Source: Campylorhamphus procurvoides (taxonomy: Eukaryota > Chordata > Aves > Passeriformes > Dendrocolaptidae). From it: a DNA stretch of 64,000 bases. Below are positions 43,541-54,284 of the stretch, piece after piece. The stretch spans positions 666,597 to 730,596 of the forward strand of contig WBMV01004379.1 of NCBI GenBank assembly GCA_013396655.1, written 5' to 3'. Below the pieces are notes generated by a model, which worked only from the letters and a program-made list of their open reading frames with translations, made no database searches and was not told the origin of the DNA. Each line of letters begins with the position of its first letter. Within the stretch, counting starts at the first letter, position 1. The position numbers and the translations under genes are program-made.

Positions 43541-44081
43541 GTGCTCACTAGACCGTGAATTCACCTTCATACCAGTTACAGGGTTATTTCGCTTCTCCTG
43601 ACGCTGATAACCACCAAACTTTCGCTGGCAGCTCAGCTTTCTCCCTGGAGACATGCAGAACTCTCCTCTCCCGTGCCCACGGTGCCCCCACCCACACACA
43701 CCCACCAGGAGCATGGGGACAGGTCCCCAAGCAGGACACGGTGCCTAAGGACACTGCTCACCCACCAGCCACAATCTCTTATCCCCACCCACATCTACAC
43801 TGTGAGAAAGAGCAACAGAGCAGAAGAGTTGAAAACTAGATGGAAAGAACGAAATAGAGGAGAGGGGGACAGAGAGAGGAGGGAAAGGATGATAAAGCAA
43901 AACCAGTACAAACAGAGAAGGAAAAATCCCCAAGACCACAGAGAAAGGAGCAGGGAGGGAGGCAGGAACAACGCAGGGATATACTGTGGGGTTTTGCCCC
44001 TGTACATCCCACTAAACATCACCCTCCAGCACTTGACACTAAGATACTCTACAGCTCTCTCTGAAATCTTAGGAATCAACT
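43541..44081. other. small island, CA run and purine tract
   Basis: 43545-43630 is AT-richer (GGTTATTTCGC, GACGCTGATAACC). 43690-43700 is a short CA run. 43802-43977 is GA-rich on the plus strand, similar in composition to the 23.9 kb tract. No gene. Confidence 0.5.
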
Positions 44082-44520
44082 AGACAGCCCCTGTGCAGCA
44101 GCTGGGCTAGCTGTGCGTGGGCTGGGGCACTGCCGAGCAGAAATGAGGACGATGAGTCTGTATGGGAAACATGGGACTCCCCCCAGGGTGCCCAAAGGCC
44201 GTGGGAGTGCAGAAAACCCCAAGCAGGAGGGTGAAACCTCCACGCAGAGCCATGCACAAGGAAGGTCAGCAGCCTGTCCCTCCTACTGATCCCCTGTCAC
44301 GAGGAAACCCTCTCTGCCGTCCTTCGCTGGCCCAGAGCCACCCCTGCCACTCACCATCCCGCTGGCTCGGAGCCACCACTGCCTGTTCCCCCCACTGCAG
44401 ACCTGGGAGGCACATTTTGCCATCTTTCCCCTCCCCTGCCACAACCCCTCTCTGCTGGCATCATGTCTTTGGCCCAGGGCCCTGCTGCTCATCCCCGGCC
44501 ATGTGGGCTTTGCTTCCTGG
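44082..44520. other. GC-rich filler, no gene seen
   Basis: Unique sequence leading into the duplicated minisatellite. Confidence 0.5.
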
Positions 44521-44953
44521 TCTCCTGGGCTTTCCCATTCTGAGGGAACAAGCCCCAGCTGAAGCAAGTGCTGCAGTGACATTTCACTCTGAAACCAAAC
44601 ACGTGCTGATGGCAAGTGACATCCTCGGGAACTCCTGCCTGGCCCCCAGGGCTGTGCAGGGCCAGAGTGGCATCCTCAGGAGCTCTGCCTGGCCCCTGGG
44701 GCTGTGCAGGGCCAGAGTGGCATCCCCAGGAGCTCCNTCTCCTGGGCTTTCCCATTCTGAGGGAACAAGCCCCAGCTGAAGCAAGTGCTGCAGTGACATT
44801 TCACTCTGAAACCAAACACGTGCTGATGGCAAGTGACATCCTCGGGAACTCCTGCCTGGCCCCCAGGGCTGTGCAGGGCCAGAGTGGCATCCCCAGGAGC
44901 TCCTGCCTGGCCCCTGGGGCTGTGCAGGGCCAGAGTGGCATCCCCAGGAGCTC
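44521..44953 (+). repeat. 217-bp tandem duplication joined at a single N, probable assembly artefact
   Basis: 44521-44736 and 44738-44953 are near-identical; both begin TCTCCTGGGCTTTCCCATTC. They differ by only a few bases near the VNTR units, and a single N at 44737 marks the join. A lone N exactly at a duplication boundary suggests two overlapping contigs abutted without merging, rather than a true duplication. Confidence 0.75.
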
Positions 44954-44992
44954 TGCCTGGCCCCCGGGGCTGTGCAGGGCCAGACACTGCTG
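44637..44992 (+). repeat. 50-bp minisatellite units
   Basis: Units starting GCCTGGCCCC and containing GGGCTGTGCAGGGCCAGAG begin at 44637, 44687, 44854, 44905 and 44955, spaced 50-51 bases, with C/T and indel variation. The array explains why the assembly faltered here. Open frames through it on both strands are repetitive and not genes. Confidence 0.85.
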
Positions 44993-45439
44993 ACAAGGTG
45001 CACAAGTCACTGCAAAACTCGTGGTGCCTCTTCCCATCCGTGCCAACCCCCTGGCCCTGCCCCAGGCTGTGCCTTCAGCCAGGCACCCATCCCACCGTGG
45101 CCATGCCCATCTCCTGTCCCACACAGCCTTGTGGAGAGGCTTGGGACCCTATCCCAGGAGACAAAACTCAAAAATCCCCCCTCCTTTAGCCCAGGGATTT
45201 CATCTCTGCTGCTGTAACAGGGAGCTCAAAGTGGGCACCTTGTGTTACCTCAGCCGTGGGACAGGGACAAACTCCGATGTGCCCTGATACATCCCCACAG
45301 GCACAGGCTGGGCACGGGCACAGCTCTGCACACACTGCATGGATCAGCATGGCTCTGGAAGGGAGCAGGTCGGAGCACAGAGCTGCTCTTGTCCCTACCA
45401 GAGAGGTGCAGAACAGACAGAAGTGCTGTGATTTCTGGG
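44993..45439. other. GC-rich filler, no gene seen
   Basis: Unique sequence without recognisable features. Confidence 0.5.
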
Positions 45440-45523
45440 GTTGTCCTGGGCAGAGCCAGGAGTTGGATTTGATGATCCTTGTGGGTCCCTTCCAACTCAG
45501 GATATTCTATGATTCTCTGACAC
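45440..45523 (+). mobile_element. CR1 LINE 3'-end fragment
   Basis: A clean CR1 terminus in sense orientation: GGGTTGTCCTGGGCAGAGCC, AGGAGTTGGATTTGATGATC, CTTGTGGGTCCCTTCCAACT, then ATATTCTATGATTCTCTGA, the ATTCTATGATTCTATGA-type 3' repeat. Only the extreme 3' end is present, as is typical of 5'-truncated avian CR1 copies. Confidence 0.92.
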
Positions 45524-45764
45524 TGTGAACTATCAAAGCAGTAGCTCTGGCACAAGCTCATCACAGCCAAACACTTTCCCCTGTCCTCCGGCTTCCTTGG
45601 GATGGTTCCTACCCCTGGAACTTCTGCTGGATTCGCGTGGCCACCCTGCAAAGGCAGATGTGTGAAAGGCGACAGCGACACCCCCGCAGCCTCACCTGCC
45701 CCGGAGCACACCCCAGGCTCTGCTTTCCCCACATCGCCAGGAAAAAAACCTCTGTGCAAACAAT
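45524..45764. other. unique sequence, no feature seen
   Basis: Short GC-rich interval between the CR1 piece and the next island. Confidence 0.5.
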
Positions 45765-46185
45765 AGATCAATAGAGCCCCCGCCTCTTCGGAAGGAAAAC
45801 AAACACCCGGATCACCGCAAATTAGAGAATGTTTCGCTTCACTTCATCCAAACAGGCTGACAATTTTTTTGGGTTGTTGCCACGGCGACAGAATAACACA
45901 GCGTTCAGCCTGTTGCAGAACAATCAATTAAGTTAATGCCTCCGAGTGCCTGTTTACCCTTCCATTTAGGAGGTGCTGCTCTCGCTCACTTGCTTTCTCT
46001 TTTGCTTGTTTTAAATTTCTCATCCTTTGCTTCCTGCTCCTATTTCTTCTCTATTCAATCTAAAATAAAGTCCCTTCTTTCAACTACCTGCTCGCTTCTA
46101 AGGAGCCTCCTGCTTTTTGGAATGATCACCTGGAATAAAGTTTTTTCCTCTCTCTGACTCCTGTCATTTCTCCTTCGTCTCTGGA
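45765..46185. promoter_or_regulatory. strong candidate CNE with RFX-like X-box
   Basis: GATCACCGCAAATTAGAG and TTTCGCTTCACTTCATCC precede GTTGCCACGGCGAC at 45876-45889, an X-box-like palindrome with one mismatch in the second half. CAATCAATTAAGTTAATGCC, GAGTGCCTGTTTACCC (FOX-like) and a TTTAAATTTC tail follow. CpG-retaining AT-rich DNA. The downstream third (45985-46185) is more pyrimidine-rich and less motif-dense. Confidence 0.55.
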
Positions 46186-47489
46186 AAAACAACGACTGGG
46201 GGTTTACCTTTACCTTGCATGGTACAGCCCTGTGCCCTACCCCTGGTGTGCTCAGGAACTTCCGAAGTTTCTAAACAGCAGCTCTAAACATCCCCTGGGC
46301 AGAGGGGGCACCTTCAAAAGAGGCAAAGTAACTCTGCTTTTAACAAGATGAGGTAACTTTTGAGCTGAAGACCTAAGAAATGATCAGCAGTGTTTTTTAC
46401 ACTGTGAGTCATAACCATAAATGAACAAACATCTTGTGCTAAATGCTGCTCAAAAAGGAGAACTAGAAGAGGGCCTCAGAAGGGTCTGCACCCCATTCTA
46501 CGGTCCACGTCAAATGAAACTCCTAAACATGTGCTTGTGTGACTTTGGCTTAAGCAAAACTCAACACAGGACTCAAAGCATTGTGCTGAACCGAGCCTGG
46601 GCACCACGGCCAGGAGATTACAGCACATCCATCACCCCAGTTGTTTAAAATAAAGGATGCCAAAGCATCTCTTGGCTCTGCCCTGGCCACCAGCAGTTTG
46701 CCAGGCCTTTCACAGGCTCACATGCTCTTGCCACTGATCTTGTGGATTTATTTCCTGCCTCGCAGGCAGCGTGAGCAGTGACACTTGGCTGTGTAGCTTC
46801 ACTGCCTGTCTGCAGCCACTTTCCCATCCTTGCCCAGCAAGCAGTGATAATAGCCCTGGGTCTCCCCCAGCCCTCCTGCACACTCTGCAGCACCAAAGGC
46901 ACAGCTCTGACATCCTGGGGGGAAAAGAGGTACCTGGGAGTGAAAGGATTTATCTAAGGCCAAGCCTGAGATATAATTCAGGGCTTCTGTCTCCAGGAGC
47001 ACCCTGGTGCTGCCTTTCTCATCAGCACAAAACTCTTGTGCTTTTTTCTGAAACCCCAGGAGAAGTGTCCACCTCCCTCACCCCCTCATCCACAGGAATT
47101 AATTCACGAGGCAGACGCAAGTATGATGTAAAAACAGGGAAATTCCACAGTACTGTCTTCTCATCCTGCCTCCAGCAACAAGTGCCTAAATGTAAAGTGT
47201 ACATTAATTTAGTACTGAACAGATGGAACAAAACTGTAGGCAGAGCAGACGGGGAAAAGGGTGCTCAGACACAAGGAAAAATTACAGTAGTAGGGTCAGA
47301 TACAGTATCTCCCTCCTGCTTCCCAAGCCAGATCCTTTTCCAAGGAGCCCATTCTCACAGGCTAACACCAGAACCCTGCTCGTGGGGGGCACCGAGGCCG
47401 GGGCTGCACAGGGGCTGCAGGATCCCAGCAGTGCTCCCTCTCCCCCTCCCTGAGAAGAAGTTGTCAGCAGAACCTGTGGGAGCAGGGGC
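46186..47489. other. mixed filler, possible ancient repeat near 46.5 kb
   Basis: 46370-46660 is AT-richer. Around 46525-46605 the order ACATGTGCTTG, GGCTTAAGC and AAGCATTGTGCTGAACCGAGCC vaguely recalls an old amniote repeat with 'CATGCTTAAG...GTGCTTTGCTGAATCGGGGCC', but I cannot confirm it. 47090-47230 is a weak AT island. No exon. Confidence 0.35.
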
Positions 47490-47625
47490 TCGTTGACTGC
47501 TCCCTGTCCATTACAGCCCGGATTATAAGCATATTGCACAGTGCTCTCTGCACGGTGCTGGGGAAATCCAATACGCTGAAAGGTTAATGCAATCAATTAG
47601 GGTGACAAGGAAGTAGAGTAAAGCC
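47490..47625. promoter_or_regulatory. candidate CNE
   Basis: GTCCATTACAGCCCGGATTA, TAAGCATATTGCACAGTGC, AAATCCAATACGCTG and GGTTAATGCAATCAATTAGG. The last segment has POU-like and homeodomain cores overlapping. It ends at a purine tract. Confidence 0.5.
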
Positions 47626-47634
47626 TTCTGAGTA

Positions 47635-47733
47635 GATGAAAGGGAGAGAGAGATGGAGACAGGGAAAAGCAAAGAGAAGCAGGGGGGGAAGGAGCAAAGA
47701 GTGGGAGGAGGAGGAGGAGGAGGAGGAAGATGA
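47635..47733 (+). repeat. polypurine tract with (GGA)n
   Basis: GA-rich on the plus strand, ending in a GAGGAGGAG run at about 47707-47727. The minus-strand serine-run frame is an artefact of this repeat. Confidence 0.75.
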
Positions 47734-48699
47734 TACACAAGGTTTGTGCTGCAGGCTGCAGGGCACTGGTGTGGCCAAGGGCAGCATCCTGCCCCAGCAT
47801 GGATGGGGTTGTGTGAGCCACAGAGACAAGGCAGGCCATGGATCCCCAAGGCAGCAGGTGAGCCAGGACCCCCTGCTCTTGGCTTCTCCTGCTCTCTCCT
47901 GCAGAATGTGAGCCCTGCTCGAACCACAGCTGCCCAGCATGTCCTGCCACCAGCCTGCTCCCTCATGCTCTTCACTGGGGGACTGGCAATGCTCCCTGTG
48001 CCTTTCCTGCCCACCTGCCCACAGGGGTTGGAAGCAACTGCTTCGAGTTTAGAGTTGCTGTGCAAGGCAAAGGACCTCAGCAAGGCAAGGGGCAGCAGAA
48101 GGGGAGGAGAAAGAGGGAACAGGAGGGACAGAGAGAACGTCCTCTGGCATCTCTCTGTGAACCTCCTAGCTAGACACTGGTCATCACCACCTGCCACGTG
48201 CCTGCTCTGATCCCATGGTGTCTTTTGGTCTGGCTCTGTGGGATCTCAGCACTGCCAGTCTTGGCAGCACAGAGGTGGTGCTGTAACTGTGAGATTCTTT
48301 TTTCTTACTCTTCCAGCCCCCTTCCACACACATAACCTGGGCTCTCCTGCAAGGCCAGAGGACAAACCCCAGCCAAGCCCCAACTGCAGGAGGTTCACTT
48401 CTGCCTGCAGACAGTGTGATGAGGATGCTGTGGCACTCAGCACACCAGCACAGCACGGAGATCCCAGGGCCATAATGTGCATCCTGCTGCTCTGCTCAGA
48501 GTGGCACAGCCTTCCCCAGGGCACTCAGCTGAGGGGAGAGCCCTGTCCTTGCCCTGCAGCCCCCCGAGCCGCTGCCTCCTGGCTGAGCTGCTGCTCCCTG
48601 ACCCCGGGCAGTGCAGCACTTCATTAACCTGGGCTGGCAGGTCAGCGAGCACAGCCCCTTCCTACCATGGCTCTGCTCGTGCACGGCTCGGCCGGGGAG
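47734..48699. other. GC-rich filler, no gene seen
   Basis: Unique, domain-free frames. Another purine-rich patch lies at 48090-48140. Confidence 0.5.
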
Positions 48700-48795
48700 A
48701 ACGTGACACCAGCTCATTAGGACAAATTATTACTCTATAACCCCTGCCGCAATGTCCCTTAATATGCCTATTTAGCAAGAGACAAGTCCTGGTGG
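48700..48795. promoter_or_regulatory. candidate CNE
   Basis: CCAGCTCATTAGGACAAATT, ATTACTCTATAACCCC, GCCGCAATGTCCCTTAATAT and GCCTATTTAGCAAGAG. About 90 bases of unique motif-dense DNA between GC-rich flanks. Confidence 0.45.
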
Positions 48796-49557
48796 GCTCC
48801 TCGGCATTAAAACAACCTCACAAATCACCAGAGGCACAAGCCCTGAGATCTGCGCTCCTGGGGCAGAGGGGAGGGCGGCTGTGCCCGGGTGGGTGCTGGA
48901 GGGGCACAGAGCCCGGGGATGTTCCCCTGCAGCAAGATGAAGCTGCTGGTGTTGCTGGTGGGATGTTCTGCAGGCAGGGAATTGCCATCTGGCTGTGGCT
49001 CATTGTGCAGCCAAACTTACCCAACTTCAGCCCATGAGCTGATGTTCCCTCATCGAAAGCACTGAGAAAGTATTCTGGGATGGCCATTCAAACTGCTGGG
49101 CCTGCTTCCCTCTGCCTGGTCCCTGCCTAACTCTGCCCTCAGCGCTGCCATCAGTGTCATGTTCCACGGGAGACCCACAAGAGTCAACTGTTTCCCTGTG
49201 ATATAAATGAAGTCAGTGCCTGGCTTCCCAAATGCACCCACAACACTAACCCTATCTGTGAACTCCTTCAGATTGACCAGCAAAGCCACAGAGCAAGCTT
49301 GGATGCTGACACTGATGGCAGGCTCCATGTGCTGCCTCCCCATGTGAGGCTGTGCTGAATTTTGGGTGATAAGCCCATTGCACACCAAGGCAGTGGGCTC
49401 TCACCTTGTCTGGGGCTAATCCAGAGGTTACAGAACCACTGCAGTTTTGGGCACAGTGAGTGAGATATCAAAGGAGAAGACAGAAATGTGGGTAAATGCC
49501 AGAATAAGGCTGTGACCAGGAACAGAGAGCATGAGGAAATTAACCTCCAGCCTGACC
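48796..49557. other. unique filler, no gene seen
   Basis: No recognisable feature. Confidence 0.5.
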
Positions 49558-49760
49558 TTTAGGAGAGGGGAAAGAGAGAAATAAAACAGTGATTCACATA
49601 ATGGAGAGAAGTGGCAGCAGAGAGTGAGGAAGAAAAGTCATGGAAAGAAGATAAGAAAGTGTGAAAAGTGTGTGATGCCAGGCACGGAGGATGGCAGGAT
49701 GAGAACACAGGGAGGGAGAAAGGAGGGACCTGGGAGAAAGGGAGGGAGGAAAAGGAGGAG
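49558..49760 (+). repeat. polypurine tract
   Basis: Another GA-rich stretch on the plus strand (GGGAGGGAGAAAGGAGG type). Minus-strand leucine/serine/phenylalanine frames are artefacts. Confidence 0.7.
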
Positions 49761-49899
49761 AAAAGAGCAAGAATAGCCACGCAGCGAGGAGCACGCGGGC
49801 GAGGCAGAGCGCTGTAACCAGGGTTGTGAAGCATGAAAAGGGAAGAATCTGCCTGTTCCTTTCAGCGCTCGGAGCATGGCGCTCGGGGCTGACCTACAC

Positions 49900-50345
49900 T
49901 GTGCCCGGCTGTGATCACGTTTTCAGGGCCACTGCCTGCCGATCCCAAACAATGATGGGGAGCCTTTGAAGTCAGAGAAAGAAGCCGCACTGTGAACTGG
50001 GCACTTTTTTTTTTCCCCCTTTTTTTCCCCCCCATTTTTTTTAAGGGCCGGGGGAAGATGGGAGGAAAAGGAAGGCCCAGAGTGGTGGGGGGAAGGTTGG
50101 GGGAGAGGTTGCAGGGACAAAACAGAGAGTTGCTCTCGGTGGGGTGCCCCGAAAGGAGAGAGACAAAAAGAAAACAAACAGTTTATGAGTAGGGCACATG
50201 CTGCCTGTGTCTGCCTGCCCCGCGCTGCCGGCCCCCCGTGCTCCCAGGGAGGCTTCTGTTCCCCAGCAATGATGGATGGACGTGCAGGGCCATTGAGCCC
50301 TGCCATGTTACAGCAGCGGTATTTACATAACACTGGCCTTCCACC
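49900..50345. other. T/C homopolymer patch and weak CNE
   Basis: 50005-50042 is a run of T and C homopolymers. 50270-50345 contains GCCATGTTACAGCAGCGGTA and TTTACATAACACTGG and may be a short conserved element. A 327-codon minus-strand frame (50906 to 49923) crosses both, with no domain. Confidence 0.35.
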
Positions 50346-52129
50346 GGTCACCTCTGACACTGCCCAGCCCGGCCGGGGGCCCCTCTGGTGCCGCTCGGAC
50401 TCAGCCGTGGGCTCCCCCAAACTGGGCATGGGGGGTGCCCACTGCAGCAGGGATGCTCTGAGGGCACACACAGCCCAGAGAGAGCCCCCAGCACCCCTGA
50501 GGGCAGGGCACACAGGGCACAGCACGGCCCACCCCACACGGCCACTGCTGCCCTCAGACCTGCCGTGGTGCCCGGGGAGGGACAGGAGCGATGGGAGAGG
50601 CCGGGCACAGGGATGCTGCAGGGGGTGCAGAGCAGAGACACGGGGAAGAGGGTGGGCACTCCTCAGGTGACACACAAGGAGCTCAGTGGGGACACGAGGA
50701 AGAGCCAGGGATGGCAGGAACTGCCTCAGTAACCATCTGAGGGGTCTCTGACCCAGCATGTGGAGAGGAGGCCTCTGAGAGACACAATCACCTTTCATCT
50801 CCCTGGGCTCTAGGCCTCTAACTGTTATCAGACACAGACTAAGTGATGACTCAGCTCTAGGAGACCATGAAGTTGGGGTTTTTTTTGCAGTAAGACAGAC
50901 CCACAAGGGTCTAAGTAAAGGAAAAACTCAAAAAAGTCAGGACTCTTCTGGAGACAGAGCTGCTTCCAACCTACCACCATGGTGCTGCAGTCTGAATAGA
51001 TAAAGCTGTGCCAGAGGAGGAGGAGAACATGCACATCACCATCTGAATTATGTGAACTGAGCTCAGCAAAACTTCACAGTAGATGGAGACTGCATCCTAT
51101 TCAGTGAAGGACCTTATCCATCTCCCCCAGCCCACATGGATGAAGATAAAGCAGTACCCTCCCCCCAAAACCCTTAAACAGGCTTTTATCTGTAAAGATA
51201 GAGGCAGGAGAGAAGATATTGAGGAAAACCCGCAGTGACAAAAGCAGGTGTCAGAACAACTGGTGTACAAAGACAGGATTAGGACATACACAGGCCATGT
51301 CTGCAATAGAGCTTCTCCTGTTTTCATCTCTGTAAGTAACAATGGTCCAACCCCAGAAGTTCTAGTGCAGACACAGCCACAGTGAGCAGGCCATAAGTGT
51401 GTGAGACACGCAGAGGAAAAGAGCACCCAGGAGGGCGTAGTGACATACCCATTGCAGTCTGAAGTCTCTCCTACCTTTCGGAGACTTCAAGGCCTGGTTT
51501 CTTGCCTCGTTTTTAGCTCTAAATTCACTTCATTCTGCAGAAGGAAGAGAAAGGATCCAGTTAACACACAAGGCACATCTGACCAGGAGCCAAAGCACAG
51601 CCACTCACAACACCTGGGTGAGAACCCGGCTGCAAGCAGGGCCAGCCTGGGACATTCAGACCCCACAAGGGAACAGAATGCTCCCGGCTGTGCCCCACAG
51701 TGCCATGCACCCCACCAGACACACTGTGCTCCAGCACTTCTCTGGGCAAGAGACTCCTAAGGAGGGTTGGGAGTAACTTCACCCACAGAGAGCACCTACT
51801 GCTGAATCCTGCTCCCCAGGTACCAGAGACAGACCTTGGGCTGGTTTCACCACGCTTTGCCCACATGTCCGATGCTGCCTTCTGCTCCCTGTCAAAATTT
51901 TCCCTTCCCAATCTCCCCATTTCCTCTGCTGACCCCTCTTTCCCACAGGTTCACCCCTGTGCTAATGCTGAGGCCTCCCCTGCACACCAGTGGGGCACAA
52001 GATGATGGGGTGCAGCACTGGGTCCCAAGGCACCAAACCCCCTTAATCATTCATCTGTGCATTTTCTGCCCTGGAGAATCCAGAGAGTGAGGAGGAAAGA
52101 GAAAAGGGACAGGGGAAAAAAAGTCACAG
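50346..52129. other. mixed filler, no gene seen
   Basis: 50350-50720 is GC-rich; 50820-51350 is more balanced and unique. No exon, RNA gene or transposon is recognised. Confidence 0.5.
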
Positions 52130-52210
52130 CAAAACACATGAAAAGTAAATTGAATTATTTAAAACCATATGTTCCAAAAATGTGACAGAGCATAAAAGCC
52201 GTGCCGTGAG
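52130..52210. promoter_or_regulatory. short candidate CNE
   Basis: AAGTAAATTGAATTATTTAA and CCATATGTTCC, followed by GAGCATAAAAGCCGTGCC. Small AT-rich island. Confidence 0.35.
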
Positions 52211-52421
52211 ACTTCTGGAGGGGGTTATCCTGCGCAGGAGGAGAGCTGGCGGGAGGGGGAGATTGATCCCCAGCAAGCCAGGGACTTCCCTCTCCCAGAG
52301 CGGGGAGGGGGCTGGGGGCACAGCGTGGCTGCTGCACAGTGGGGAGGGTGCTCAGGCCACCCCTGCAGCTCCCGGGGCGCAGCCCTGCCAAAACAGCTCT
52401 CACAAGTGCCCAGAGTGGCAG

Positions 52422-52490
52422 TGCAATGACAAACTGCCCCCAGGTCACACGCAGCAAGCCTGAGGTTGAATCCAGCTCTCTGCAGGCTCC
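52422..52490 (-). mobile_element. MIR-type SINE fragment, reverse orientation
   Basis: CAATGACAAACTGCCCCCAG, GTCACACGCAGCAAGCC and GGTTGAATCCAGCTCT fit the reverse-complement MIR sequence 'AACTTGCCCAAGGTCACACAGCTAGTAAG...GATTCGAACCCAGG'. Short and diverged. Confidence 0.6.
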
Positions 52491-52859
52491 CTCCCCAGGT
52501 GCACCAGTGTGTGCCACGACCCAGCCCCTCGCAGGGACCCTCTTTTGCCCCTTGGAGGGCAGAAGTGAGAGGGCCTGTGCTCAGGGCACTCTGTGCTGCC
52601 CCTGTGCTCCAGAGCCCTGGCTCCTCCCGTCCCTCACGCTCCTGCACTGCCAAAGATAGATGCCCGGTGTTGGCTGGGACCCAGAGTGGGAAGGAGCTGG
52701 GGAGATATCCCAGATGGATGGATGCACAGAGAGCGCAGGGAGCCCCTCGGGTGAGGAGGATGCATAACCAGCCTGGCTCCTTCCTTTCTCACTCAAATGC
52801 TGGTGCTAACAAGGCTGAGGGCACGGCTGGAGTAACAGCTCCCCCACTTGAGGTGCTTC

Positions 52860-53065
52860 TCCCACCCTGGCACCCTCGGTCCTTCTGGCTCTCTCATCCT
52901 TCTCCCACCTTTTCCTTCCCTTTGTTCTCCCTTTCTTCCTTGCTCTTTCCACTGCTTTCCCTGCCACTCTGTCACACTCTTTTTTCTCTCCCTCTTTTGT
53001 TCTCTCCCCCTTTCCCGAGCTCTCTGCCTGTAACTCTCTCTGCCTTCCTGCCTTCACCCCCTCGC
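52860..53065 (-). repeat. polypyrimidine (CT-rich) tract
   Basis: Plus strand nearly all C and T (CCCTTTCTTCCTTGCTC type). It is the mirror in strand of the GA tracts elsewhere. It leads directly into the 53.1 kb island. Confidence 0.7.
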
Positions 53066-53079
53066 CCCTGCGCGCGGTC

Positions 53080-53330
53080 AATTCTTGGGTTTGAGTTTTT
53101 AATTGTTTTTTTTTTTTTACTCCTCTTCTTTCGGCCGCAGCTTATCAATGATGCAAGAGGAATAACGCCAATTTACTTAGAATGTGTAATCCCCAAATCA
53201 GATTGGGGGATTGTATGAGGCAATATGACCTTGCATATGTCTCCATTAAAGCCAGCCAGGCCTCCTCTTGTATTCTGTGTTCCCAGTACATATTTAGACA
53301 GATAACGCTAATTGTACTTGACATGTCCTC
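53080..53330. promoter_or_regulatory. strong candidate CNE with splice-acceptor-like edge
   Basis: TTTTTAATTG and a T-run lead into CTTTCGGCCGCAG (AG at 53139-53140), which reads like a good 3' splice site. The following sequence, GCAAGAGGAATAACGCC, CAATTTACTTAGAATG, CCCAAATCAGATTGGGGG, GACCTTGCATATGTC and AACGCTAATTGTACTTG, is unique and motif-dense. A frame runs on to a stop at 53216-53218, but no good donor follows. More likely an enhancer-type CNE than an exon. Confidence 0.5.
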
Positions 53331-53797
53331 TTAAGGATGGACTCTTCCCTCCCCCAGCTCTGCTTCCCTGCCTGACAATGTGCCAGAGCCCAGCCCGCTC
53401 GCTGGCAGCGTGGCACGGCACGGCACCTGCGGGGCTGCCCGGCCGGGTGGGTGGCTGGCACGGCCCCGTGTCCAGTGCTGTACTGGGAACACTGGACACA
53501 CACCCAACATGGCCCAGCTCCGTGTGGGGAGGGGGCCAGGGAGGGCAGGGAGCAGGGGGAGCGCTGCTGGGACATGGTTAATCTGAGATTACACACTGTT
53601 ACTGTGTCAATCATGGATTCTCCAGGAAAAAAAACGTCAGACAAAGAGAGACTTGCTCGCCATGACCATCTTTGAAGCCTCCCTCCTTTCCAATGAAGGG
53701 GTTCCACTGACACCTCTCAGATCCCACATATGCTTTGGAGAAATCTTTATATATTGCTACTGGACACCAGCTCCAGCTTCTAGGGATCATCACTGGA
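53331..53797. other. unique filler, no gene seen
   Basis: GC-rich at 53380-53560, then mixed. No recognisable feature. Confidence 0.5.
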
Positions 53798-54180
53798 AAA
53801 TCATAAAATCCTAGAACTGTCTGGGTTGGAAGCAACCTTTAAAGGTCACATAGTCCAACCCCCTGCCATGGGCAGGGACACCTTCCACCAGCCCAGGTTG
53901 CTCCAAGATTGGTCTAACCTGGCCTTGGACACTTCCAGGGATGGGGCAACCACAGCTTCTCTGCCCAACCTGTGCCAGGGCCTCACCACCATTGCCATAA
54001 AAATTGTCTTCCTTATATCCAGGCCTAAAATTGTCTCTATTTTAGTTAAAACCATCACCCCAATCACCAAAGGCTGTGCTAAAAAGTTTGTCCCTGTCTC
54101 CCTTCCAAGCCCCCCGAAGAGGCCCTGAAAGGCTGCCCATTCCCCGAGCCTGCCGTTCCTCGCTGCTCCAGAGCAGACAC
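53798..54180 (-). mobile_element. CR1 LINE 3' fragment, reverse orientation
   Basis: The longest CR1 copy here. It starts with AATCATAAAATCCTAGAAC (reverse of the 3' ATTCTATGATT repeat), then GGGTTGGAAGCAACCTTTAA, CCCCCTGCCATGGGCAGGGA, CACCTTCCACCAGCCCAGGT and GGCCTTGGACACTTCCAGGG, through GCCAGGGCCTCACCACCATT to the region matching 'GCTAAAAAGTCTGTCCC'. 5'-truncated within the 3' part. The open frames on it are degenerate. The 5' boundary is approximate. Confidence 0.93.
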
Positions 54181-54284
54181 GCAGGGCACAGGAGGAGGAG
54201 GGGAGCTTGTTCCAAGGAAACCAATGGATCCAAACTCTTCGCCAAAGTGGACTTGGATTTTTTTTTTCCCCTTGACACAACATC

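Noticed and set aside
44583..45005. Repetitive protein-like frames over the 44.6-45.0 kb minisatellite
   Set aside because: The 50-bp unit is not a multiple of three, so the frame shifts between copies; no selection on a reading frame.
49923..50906. 327-codon minus-strand open frame
   Set aside because: Crosses the T/C homopolymer patch, where it encodes a lysine run, and has no domain; composition-driven.
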